5,059 nucleotides of DNA from assembly GCA_023458595.1 (NCBI GenBank), contig JAEWYT010000018.1:1-5059 (forward strand). Direction: 5' to 3'. The translations under genes and the position numbers were made by a program. The notes beneath the pieces are model-generated. The model did not search any database. It saw nothing but the letters and a program-made list of their open reading frames with translations, and was not told where the DNA came from. This DNA comes from Pseudomonadota bacterium (lineage in GTDB: Bacteria; Pseudomonadota; Alphaproteobacteria; Rhizobiales; Tepidamorphaceae). Of this stretch, positions 1 to 5,020 are shown in pieces; within the stretch, counting starts at the first letter, position 1, and every line of letters starts with the position of its first letter.

Positions 1-60
1 GGCGGCGCGGGCGCCCCCCCCCCCCCCCCCCCCCCCCCCGCGCCCCGCCCCCCCCCCCCG
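1..60. repeat. C-rich low-complexity contig end
   Basis: The stretch holds an uninterrupted run of 26 C at 14-39 and another of 12 C at 48-59, with only scattered G between them. Read on the minus strand towards the window edge it is poly-G. No gene can be read in it. It looks more like a sequencing or assembly artefact at a contig edge (two-colour chemistry yields false poly-G at read ends) than real sequence, but this is inference. Confidence 0.85.
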
Positions 61-90
61 CTCCGAAGGCTCGTTCCCCGCCGGCCGCCG

Positions 91-324
91 CTATTCCGTC
101 GGGACGTCCGGCGTGCCTGTCGCCGCCGGCGGCTCGCCGCTGCTCGGGGTCGCCTCGGGCTCGGCGAAGACCAGCCAGATGATGGCGAAGATCGCTGCCA
201 GCAACGTGGTCGAGACGACGAGCACGAACCAGACCGGGCGATCCCGGTAGCCCTGGCGCGCTTCCACCGCCGTTTCCTCGATCCGCTCTTCGCCCTCAGC
301 CGTTTTGACGTGTCTCGGGCTCAT
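91..324 (-). CDS. Small single-pass membrane protein of unknown function
   Basis: The product is 77 residues. Residues 1-30 are polar and charged (an EGEERIEE stretch, then EARQGYRDRP). Residues about 31-53 form one hydrophobic segment (VWFVLVVSTTLL to IIWLVF). The tail, 54-77, is Pro/Ala/Thr/Glu-rich and ends at a TAG stop. No cleavable signal peptide is evident because the charged N-terminal part is too long. An anchor with a cytoplasmic N-terminus is plausible from the arginines before the segment. The ATG at 324 is chosen because GAGG (330-333) lies 5 nt upstream; a GTG at 330 would add two residues and overlap that ribosome site. The EARQG-x-RxRPV pattern before the membrane segment recalls small membrane proteins of Hyphomicrobiales, but I cannot assign a family. 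The gene is 102 bp downstream of grpE on the same strand, behind a hairpin and its own promoter candidate, so it is probably a separate unit. Confidence 0.7.
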   Translation of the reverse strand: MSPRHVKTAEGEERIEETAVEARQGYRDRPVWFVLVVSTTLLAAIFAIIWLVFAEPEATPSSGEPPAATGTPDVPTE

Positions 325-326
325 CA

Positions 327-333
327 CCACCTC
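327..333 (-). promoter_or_regulatory. Ribosome binding site deciding the start of the small membrane protein
   Basis: The minus strand reads GAGGTGG directly before the ATG at 324, with GAGG 5 nt from the start codon. The in-frame GTG codons at 330 and 327 lie inside or against this site, which favours the ATG. Confidence 0.55.
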
Positions 334-353
334 GTTTCGGTTGTGACGAGACG

Positions 354-379
354 AACGCCCGGACCGCGCGGCGGGTTCC
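354..379 (-). promoter_or_regulatory. EcfG (general stress sigma factor) type promoter
   Basis: On the minus strand GGAACC occupies 379-374 and CGTT occupies 357-354. Taking GGAAC as the -35 box leaves 17 nt before CGTT. This matches the published alphaproteobacterial EcfG/SigT/RpoE2-type promoter, GGAAC-N16/17-CGTT. Transcription would start near 347-348, leaving a leader of about 23 nt with a good ribosome site before the ATG at 324. Position and orientation fit the small membrane protein gene. Whether it is active is inference. Confidence 0.6.
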
Positions 380-401
380 GCAGCCGATGTGCCGAGGAGG
401 A

Positions 402-420
402 AGGCCGCCTCGGGCGGCCT
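402..420 (-). terminator. GC-rich hairpin after grpE, possible terminator
   Basis: A perfect 8-bp stem pairs 402-409 with 413-420 (AGGCCGCC with GGCGGCCT) around a 3-nt loop. In the grpE direction it begins 6 nt after the stop codon and is followed by TTCCTCCTC, which is pyrimidine-rich but not a proper U tract. It may be a weak intrinsic terminator, or a 3'-end stabilising or attenuating hairpin. Confidence 0.5.
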
Positions 421-426
421 CGTCGC

Positions 427-1062
427 TCACGCCGTCTTGTCGACGTGCGGCGCGGCTCCTGCGGCGGTTTCCGGGGCGGCTTCGGCTGCTTCCGGCCTCG
501 CCGCCACCTTCGGGCCGCCCTTGGAGACGCCGACCATCGCCGGCCGGAGGCAGCGCTCGCCGATCTTGTAGCCGGGCTGCACCACCTGCACGACCGTGCC
601 CGACGGCACGCTCTCGTCCGGCACCTCGAACATCGCCTGGTGGAAGTTCGGATCGAACCTCTCGCCCTGCGGGGCGACGCGGGTGACGCCGTGCTTCTCG
701 AGGGTCTTCAGGAGCTCGCGCTCGGTCATCTCGACGCCGTCGAGAAGGCCTATGAGCACGCTGTCGGCGGCCTCGCGCGCCTCGCCGCCGACGGTATCGA
801 GCGCCCGGCGCATGTTGTCGCCGACGCCGAGGAGGTCGTGGGCGAAGCGGGAGATGGCGTACTGGCCGGCTTCCTTCACCTCGCGCTCGGCGCGCTTCCT
901 CAGGTTCTCCATCTCCGCGACCGCGCGCAGGAGCCGGTCGCGCAGGTCGGCGTTCTCCGCCTTCAGCGTCTCGGCCGGATCGGTTTCCGGCTTCGCCGCC
1001 GCTTCGGGCTGCGTCTCGGCATTCTCGTCCACGGCGGCGTTCTGTCTGGTCTCGTCGCTCAT
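427..1062 (-). CDS. grpE: GrpE, nucleotide-exchange factor of the DnaK chaperone
   Basis: GrpE is a cytosolic homodimer that releases ADP from DnaK (Hsp70), resetting the DnaK-DnaJ folding cycle, and in known members acts as a thermosensor. The product is 211 residues, within the family range. Residues 1-30 are a disordered, acidic, Ala/Glu-rich leader. About 31-65 form the dimerising helix (ENADLRDRLLRAVAEMENLRKR), followed by helices to about 125. The C-terminal beta domain carries the family signature, GERFDPNFHQAM at 133-144 and VQPGYKIGERCLRPAMVGVSKG at 161-182. A low-complexity Ala/Pro/Glu tail (187-211) follows the domain. The ATG at 1062 is preferred over a GTG 28 codons upstream because GAGG lies 5 nt before it and the extra residues do not resemble GrpE. 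It follows hrcA on the same strand after 150 bp, a common alphaproteobacterial order, and may be read both from hrcA and from a local promoter. Confidence 0.97.
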   Translation of the reverse strand: MSDETRQNAAVDENAETQPEAAAKPETDPAETLKAENADLRDRLLRAVAEMENLRKRAEREVKEAGQYAISRFAHDLLGVGDNMRRALDTVGGEAREAADSVLIGLLDGVEMTERELLKTLEKHGVTRVAPQGERFDPNFHQAMFEVPDESVPSGTVVQVVQPGYKIGERCLRPAMVGVSKGGPKVAARPEAAEAAPETAAGAAPHVDKTA

Positions 1063-1096
1063 CTTGTCCTCGAAAGAGGGAACAGGGGTCGGCCCC

Positions 1097-1125
1097 GATA
1101 TCAGGGCTCGGGCCGAAAAAATCAA
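1097..1125 (-). promoter_or_regulatory. Weak sigma70-like promoter candidate for grpE
   Basis: On the minus strand TTGATT (1125-1120) is followed after 17 nt by GATATC (1102-1097); a 16-nt spacing gives TGATAT. Only the -35 box is a fair match to the consensus. A start near 1090 would leave a leader of about 28 nt containing the grpE ribosome site. The -35 box overlaps an 11-bp palindrome, TCAACCGTTGA (1122-1132). Confidence 0.3.
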
Positions 1126-1160
1126 CCGTTGAAAGGAATGGGGCACGCCGATGCGGCAAC

Positions 1161-1199
1161 CGCCCGAGCCCCTCGCCCGAGCCCCTCGCCCGGGCCGCC
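1161..1199. repeat. 13-bp tandem repeat in the hrcA-grpE gap
   Basis: The unit CGCCCGAGCCCCT occurs twice without mismatch at 1161-1173 and 1174-1186. A third, decayed copy begins at 1187 (CGCCCGGGCC, one mismatch over its first ten bases). It lies just downstream of the hrcA stop. It has no U tract or strong hairpin, so it is not an obvious terminator, and slippage is the simplest origin. Confidence 0.75.
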
Positions 1200-1212
1200 C
1201 GCCCCGCGACGG

Positions 1213-2310
1213 TCAGTCGAGCAGCCGGCTCACGAGCTGGGCGGTATAGTCGACGACCGGCACGATGCGCGCGTAGTTGAGCCGCGTCGGGCCGATGACG
1301 CCGAGCACGCCGACGATCTTCTCGTTGGAATCGCGGTAGGGCGCGGCGACCACCGAGGAGCCGGACAGCGAGAACAGCTTGTTCTCCGAGCCGATGAAGA
1401 TGCGCACGCCGTCCGCCCGCTCCGCATGGCCGAGCAGCTCGATGATGTCCTTCTTCTTCTCCAGGTCGTCGAAGAGGACGCGGATGCGCTCCAGATCCTC
1501 GAGCGCGTGCAGGTCCTCCAGCAGGTTCGCCTGTCCGCGCACGATCAGCATCCGCGGCTTGTCGTCGGCGACGCCCGACCACGTGGCGAGCCCCGCCTCG
1601 ACGACGCGCCGGCTGAGCACGTCGAGCTCGGCTTCGAGGGCGGAGCGCGTGCGGGCGATGTCGTCGCGCACTTCCAGGAGCGTGCGCCCCTGCACCCGGG
1701 CGTTCAGGTAGTTGCCGGCCTCCACCAGCGCCGAGGGCGGGATGTCCTCGTCGAGCTCGACCACGCGGTTTTCCACAGAGCCGTCGTCGCCGACCAGGAT
1801 GATCAGGATCCGGCGCGGCTCCAGCCGGACGAACTCGATGTGGCGGATGCGCATGTCGGTCTTGCTGGCGAGCACGAGTCCCGCGCCGCGCGACAGGCCG
1901 GACAGCAGGCTGGACGCCTGGTCGAGCACCGTTTCCACCGACTGGCGCTGCGGTCCGAGCCTGGATTCGATCGATTGCCGCTCGCCGGGCGACAGGTCGC
2001 CGACCTCGAGCAGCGCGTCGATGAAGAACCTGAGGCCCAGCTCGGTCGGCAGGCGGCCAGCGCTCGTGTGCGGGGCATAGATGAGCCCGAGCATCTCGAG
2101 GTCGCTCATCACGTTGCGCACCGAGGCCGGCGACAGCGACACCTGCAGGGCGCGCGCGATGTTGCGCGAGCCGACCGGCTCGCCGGTCTCCAGATAGGCT
2201 TCGACAATGCGTCGGAAGATCTCGCGCGAGCGGGCGTTCAGCTCGGCGAGCCCCGATTTGCTGAGCCCCGGCTCGGGGGATCGTGTGCCGCCTGGGCGAA
2301 CCTCGTTCAT
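1213..2310 (-). CDS. hrcA: HrcA, heat-inducible transcription repressor
   Basis: HrcA represses chaperone genes, classically groESL, by binding CIRCE inverted repeats; GroEL activity keeps it folded and competent, so misfolded protein load relieves repression. The product is 365 residues, slightly longer than typical (about 340-350). An N-terminal winged helix-turn-helix spans about 24-105, with the hallmark stretches YLETGEPVGSRNIARAL (39-55), SPASVRNVMSDLEMLGLI (60-77) and TSAGRLPTELGLRFFIDALL (82-101). The GAF-like and dimerisation regions follow (150-350). The conserved C-terminal block includes IFIGSEN (304-310) and the GVLGVIGPTRLNYARIVPVV stretch (334-353). The ATG at 2310 is the only reasonable start, since no in-frame ATG, GTG or TTG occurs before the DNA-binding domain. 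It has no Shine-Dalgarno sequence: the preceding bases are GCACCACC. The extra 20 or so N-terminal residues are typical of alphaproteobacterial HrcA. It diverges from rph. Confidence 0.97.
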   Translation of the reverse strand: MNEVRPGGTRSPEPGLSKSGLAELNARSREIFRRIVEAYLETGEPVGSRNIARALQVSLSPASVRNVMSDLEMLGLIYAPHTSAGRLPTELGLRFFIDALLEVGDLSPGERQSIESRLGPQRQSVETVLDQASSLLSGLSRGAGLVLASKTDMRIRHIEFVRLEPRRILIILVGDDGSVENRVVELDEDIPPSALVEAGNYLNARVQGRTLLEVRDDIARTRSALEAELDVLSRRVVEAGLATWSGVADDKPRMLIVRGQANLLEDLHALEDLERIRVLFDDLEKKKDIIELLGHAERADGVRIFIGSENKLFSLSGSSVVAAPYRDSNEKIVGVLGVIGPTRLNYARIVPVVDYTAQLVSRLLD

Positions 2311-2318
2311 GGTGGTGC

Positions 2319-2349
2319 ATTATGTGCGGTCAAGGGGGCCGACCGTCAA
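2319..2349 (-). promoter_or_regulatory. Candidate hrcA promoter placing the start at or next to the ATG
   Basis: On the minus strand TTGACG (2349-2344) is followed by CATAAT (2324-2319), five of six consensus bases, with a long 19-nt spacer; ACATAA gives 18 nt. The first C of CTTGACG also fits an RpoH-type -35 element, but no good RpoH -10 follows. The -10 box lies only 8 nt before the ATG at 2310, so transcription would start within a few bases of the start codon. Confidence 0.4.
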
Positions 2350-2351
2350 GG
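2329..2351. repeat. Direct repeat GTCAAGG in the hrcA-rph intergenic region
   Basis: GTCAAGG occurs at 2329-2335 and again at 2345-2351, a period of 16 bp. Read on the minus strand these are two CCTTGAC boxes, the outer one serving as the candidate hrcA -35. They could be a regulator site, duplicate -35 elements, or chance in GC-rich DNA. Confidence 0.4.
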
Positions 2352-2403
2352 CGGCGGCCTCGCGGGGCCGGCGCGCCGACGGGGTGGCGCGGCGGCGGCG
2401 AAG

Positions 2404-2417
2404 CGGCTAGAAAGCCG
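2404..2417 (+). other. Small hairpin in the rph upstream region
   Basis: CGGCT (2404-2408) pairs with AGCCG (2413-2417) around an AGAA tetraloop, about 50 nt before the rph start. No convincing plus-strand promoter can be seen in 2311-2469, so whether this hairpin is transcribed is unknown. Confidence 0.25.
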
Positions 2418-2459
2418 GCGACCCGGGCCGTCGTGGACCGCCCGGACACGGGCCCCGGC

Positions 2460-2465
2460 GGAGAG
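2460..2465 (+). promoter_or_regulatory. Ribosome binding site of rph
   Basis: GGAGAG lies upstream of two overlapping ATG codons, at 2466 and 2470. The ATG at 2470 has GGAG 6 nt before it and opens the RNase PH frame. The one at 2466 touches the site and opens an unrelated Arg/Ala-rich frame. Spacing and protein conservation both favour 2470. Confidence 0.6.
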
Positions 2466-2469
2466 ATGC

Positions 2470-3183
2470 ATGCGACCTTCCAGACGCGCCGCAGACGAGT
2501 TGCGTCCCGTCCGTATCGAGCGCGGCGTGTCGCGCCATGCGGAAGGCTCCTGTCTGGTGCGCTTCGGCGACACCGAGGTGCTGTGCACCGCAAGCCTCGA
2601 GGACAAGGTGCCGGGCTGGCTGCGCGGCGCCGGGCGGGGCTGGGTCACGGCCGAATACGGCATGCTGCCGCGCGCCACCGGCGATCGCATGCGCCGCGAG
2701 GCCGCCGCCGGCAAGCAGGGCGGCCGCACGCTCGAGATCCAGCGCCTCATCGGCCGCTCGCTCAGGGCCGTCACCGATCTCGTCAGGCTCGGCGAGCGGC
2801 AGATCACCGTCGACTGCGACGTGCTGCAGGCCGACGGCGGCACCCGCACCGCCTCGATCACCGGCGGCTGGGTGGCGCTGCACGACTGCATCCAGTGGAT
2901 GGTCGCCCGCGACATGCTGAGCGAGAGCCCGCTCACCGACCACGTCGCCGCCGTCTCCTGCGGCATCTATGCCGGCACGCCGGTGCTCGACCTCGACTAC
3001 GCCGAGGATTCGGAGGCCGGAACGGACGCCAATTTCGTCGTCACCGGCTCCGGCAACCTCGTCGAGGTGCAGGCGAGCGCCGAGGGCGCGCTGTTCACCC
3101 AGGACGAGCTCCTGACCCTCCTGAAGCTCGCCCGCGGCGGCATCGCCCGCCTCGTCGACCTGCAGAAGATGGCGATCGCATGA
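2470..3183 (+). CDS. rph: RNase PH, phosphate-dependent tRNA 3'-end exoribonuclease
   Basis: RNase PH trims the 3' extensions of tRNA precursors by phosphorolysis, releasing nucleoside diphosphates, and works as a hexameric ring in the cytosol. The product is 237 residues, the normal family length. It begins MRPSRRAADELRPVRIERGV, the usual N-terminus. Catalytic features are intact: Arg86 and Thr125, the phosphate-binding pair known from characterised members; Arg92 and Arg126; and the signature CDVLQADGGTRTASITG (116-132). Acidic residues Asp180 and Asp186, in the YAEDSEAGTDANFV segment, sit where the metal-binding aspartates are expected. It is the first gene of a three-gene operon: its TGA overlaps the rdgB start as ATGA, and hemW follows. 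It is divergent from hrcA; the shared upstream region shows no clear plus-strand promoter. Confidence 0.98.
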   Translation: MRPSRRAADELRPVRIERGVSRHAEGSCLVRFGDTEVLCTASLEDKVPGWLRGAGRGWVTAEYGMLPRATGDRMRREAAAGKQGGRTLEIQRLIGRSLRAVTDLVRLGERQITVDCDVLQADGGTRTASITGGWVALHDCIQWMVARDMLSESPLTDHVAAVSCGIYAGTPVLDLDYAEDSEAGTDANFVVTGSGNLVEVQASAEGALFTQDELLTLLKLARGGIARLVDLQKMAIA

Positions 3184-3836
3184 GCGGGCCTGCCCGCCGC
3201 CGCCTGGAGCCCGGCCGGCTGGTGGTCGCGACCCACAATGCCGGCAAGCTCCGCGAGATCCGTGAGCTGCTCGCGCCTTTCGGCTTCGACACCGTTTCGG
3301 CCGGCGAGCTGGGCCTTCCGGAGCCCGAGGAAACCGGCTCGACGTTCGAGGAGAACGCGGTCCTCAAGGCCCGCGCCGCGGCGCAGGCCTCGGGTTTCGC
3401 CGCGCTCGCCGACGATTCCGGCCTCGCCGTCGACGCGCTCGGCGGCGCGCCGGGCATCCATTCCGCCCGCTGGGCGGGTCCGGAGCGGGATTTCGCCCGC
3501 GCCATGCGCAATCTGGAAGAGGAATTGCAGAAGAAGGGCGCGACGCGTGCCGACGGGCGGACCGCCCGCTTCGTCGCCGCCCTGGCGATCGCCTGGCCGG
3601 ACGGTCACGTCGAGACCGTGCGCGGCGAGGTCGAGGGCACGCTCGTCTGGCCGCCGCGCGGCGACCGGGGCTTCGGCTACGATCCGATGTTCCTGCCCGA
3701 CGGTTTCGATCGCACCTTCGGCGAGATGAGCGGCGAGGAGAAGCACGGCGGCAAGCCGGGCGACCCGGTCAATCCGCCCCTGTCGCACCGCGCCCGCGCC
3801 TTCGCGGCGCTGGTCGAGGCCTATATCGATGGTTGA
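3180..3836 (+). CDS. rdgB: RdgB/HAM1-type dITP/XTP pyrophosphatase
   Basis: The enzyme hydrolyses dITP, ITP and XTP to monophosphate and pyrophosphate, keeping deaminated purines out of DNA and RNA. The product is 218 residues, somewhat longer than the E. coli enzyme (197) and usual for alphaproteobacteria. Family motifs occur in order: THNAGK (18-23) near the N-terminus, binding the triphosphate; TFEENAVLKARAAA (55-68); ADDSGLAVDALGGAPGIHSARWAG (77-100) with the catalytic/metal aspartates; FGYDPMFLP (165-173); EMSGEEKH (182-189); and the nucleobase-specificity motif SHRARAF (202-208). The start ATG at 3180 overlaps the rph stop by 4 nt and has only a weak upstream ribosome site, so translation probably depends on coupling to rph. 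Its last 8 nt overlap the hemW start. Confidence 0.97.
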   Translation: MSGPARRRLEPGRLVVATHNAGKLREIRELLAPFGFDTVSAGELGLPEPEETGSTFEENAVLKARAAAQASGFAALADDSGLAVDALGGAPGIHSARWAGPERDFARAMRNLEEELQKKGATRADGRTARFVAALAIAWPDGHVETVRGEVEGTLVWPPRGDRGFGYDPMFLPDGFDRTFGEMSGEEKHGGKPGDPVNPPLSHRARAFAALVEAYIDG

Positions 3837-5007
3837 TCTCGGCTCATCGGTCCGTTTGCCCGGCGGCGAGGGCCGTTTCGGCGTCTACGTGCACTGGCCG
3901 TTCTGCGCGGCCAAGTGCCCCTATTGCGACTTCAACTCGCATGTGCGCCGCGGCATCGAGCAGTCCCGCTACGCCGCGGCACTGGCGACCGAGACCGCCT
4001 GGATGGCCGGGCTCGCGCCGGGCCGCACGGTCCAGTCGGTGTTCTTCGGCGGGGGCACGCCCTCGCTGATGGAGCCCGAGACGGTCGCCGCCGTCCTCGC
4101 GGCGATCCGCGCGCGCTGGCCGGTCGCGCCGGACGTCGAGGTGACGCTCGAGGCCAATCCGTCGAGCGTCGAGGCCGGCCGCTTCCGCGGCTACCGCGAC
4201 GCCGGCGTCAACCGCGTGTCCCTGGGCGTCCAGGCGCTGAAGGACGAAGTCCTGAAGTTCCTCGGCCGCCTGCACGACCGCGCCGAGGCGCTCGCCGCCC
4301 TCGAGATCGCGAAGGCGACCTTCGACCGGGTGTCGTTCGACATGATCTATGCCCGGCCCGGCCAGACCGCCGCCGAATGGCGGGCGGAGCTGGAGGAGGC
4401 CTGCGGCCTCGCCGGCGAGCATCTGTCGCTCTATCAGCTCACCATCGAGCCCGAGACGCCCTTCGCCGCCCTGCACGCGAAGGGCAAGCTCGTGGTGCCG
4501 GGGGACGCCGCCGCCCGCGGCCTCTACGACGTGACGCTGGAGACGACCGCGCGCCACGGCCTGCCCGCCTACGAGATCTCGAACCACGCCCGTCCGGGCG
4601 CGGAGTGCCGGCACAATCTCCTCTACTGGCGCGGCGGCGAATGGGCGGGCGTCGGTCCGGGCGCGCACGGCCGGCTGAATCTCGGCATGGGCCGCTCGGC
4701 GCTGTCGACGCTGCGCGCGCCCGAAGCCTGGCTCGAGGCGGTCGAGACGCGGGGCCACGGCCTCGCCGAGAAGGTCCCGCTGTCGCCCGAGGAGGTCGCC
4801 GACGAGTTCCTGGTGATGGGGCTGAGGCTGATCGACGGCGTCGACGCCGAGCGCTACCGCGCGCTCGCCGGCAAGCCGTTCAACCCCGCCCGCATCGCCG
4901 ATCTCGTCGGCTACGGCCTGATCGAGGAGTTGCCGGACCGGCGGCTCAGGGCGACGCCGGCCGGCTTCGCCGTGCTGAACGCCGTGGTGGCCGACCTGGC
5001 GGCATAG
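3829..5007 (+). CDS. hemW: HemW, radical-SAM-family heme chaperone (HemN-like)
   Basis: HemW proteins bind heme and an iron-sulfur cluster and are implicated in delivering heme to respiratory enzymes. They are related to HemN, the oxygen-independent coproporphyrinogen III dehydrogenase, but characterised members lack that activity. The product is 392 residues. The cluster motif is CAAKCPYCDF, with Cys26, Cys30 and Cys33; the next-but-one residue is Phe35 rather than the extra Cys of true HemN. Other markers are GGGTPS (74-79, SAM binding), LEANPSS (107-113), the SLGVQ stretch (131-135), DMIYARPGQT (171-180) and the HemW-type HNLLYWRGGEWAGVGPGAHG block (262-281). The C-terminal HemN-like domain (about 318-385) ends in a winged-helix-like region. 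The start overlaps rdgB by 8 nt, with GAGG 9 nt upstream inside rdgB, so it is the coupled last gene seen in the operon. Many databases label it HemN. Confidence 0.95.
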   Translation: MVDLGSSVRLPGGEGRFGVYVHWPFCAAKCPYCDFNSHVRRGIEQSRYAAALATETAWMAGLAPGRTVQSVFFGGGTPSLMEPETVAAVLAAIRARWPVAPDVEVTLEANPSSVEAGRFRGYRDAGVNRVSLGVQALKDEVLKFLGRLHDRAEALAALEIAKATFDRVSFDMIYARPGQTAAEWRAELEEACGLAGEHLSLYQLTIEPETPFAALHAKGKLVVPGDAAARGLYDVTLETTARHGLPAYEISNHARPGAECRHNLLYWRGGEWAGVGPGAHGRLNLGMGRSALSTLRAPEAWLEAVETRGHGLAEKVPLSPEEVADEFLVMGLRLIDGVDAERYRALAGKPFNPARIADLVGYGLIEELPDRRLRATPAGFAVLNAVVADLAA

Positions 5008-5020
5008 CGTCCCTGCTTTC

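Noticed and set aside
331..350. Hairpin CTCGT/ACGAG before the small membrane protein that might hide its ribosome site
   Set aside because: Only five base pairs around a 10-nt loop, too weak to claim a thermometer or other control.
1092..1121. Inverted repeat CGGCCC/GGGCCG beside a run of six A, as a terminator
   Set aside because: In the direction of hrcA-grpE transcription the T run comes before the stem, not after it, so the order is wrong; in the plus direction no gene ends there and the run is A rather than T.
1063..1146. A GTG start that would add 28 residues to GrpE
   Set aside because: The added residues do not resemble GrpE leaders, while the ATG at 1062 has GAGG at proper spacing and begins a typical acidic GrpE N-terminus.
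1136..1160. RpoH-like promoter before grpE (GTTGCC then CCCCATTC on the minus strand)
   Set aside because: The -10 part resembles CCCCATNT, but the -35 is a poor CTTGAA match and the spacer is only 11 nt, shorter than the usual 13-15.
296..2320. A 674-codon minus-strand open frame spanning hrcA and grpE in another frame
   Set aside because: Its translation is Arg/Ala/Gly-rich with no domain and lies over the well-conserved hrcA and grpE frames. Long stop-free shadow frames are expected at this GC content.
310..2469. A long plus-strand open extension upstream of, and in frame with, rph
   Set aside because: It is antisense to grpE and hrcA and low in complexity. RNase PH homology starts exactly at the ATG at 2470, which has a ribosome site, and the protein from there has normal family length.
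2466..3179. An ATG at 2466 opening a frame that runs without a stop into rdgB, suggesting a fusion protein
   Set aside because: The upstream part is an Arg/Ala-rich shadow of rph. RdgB homology begins near the ATG at 3180, and the rph frame carries all conserved RNase PH residues.
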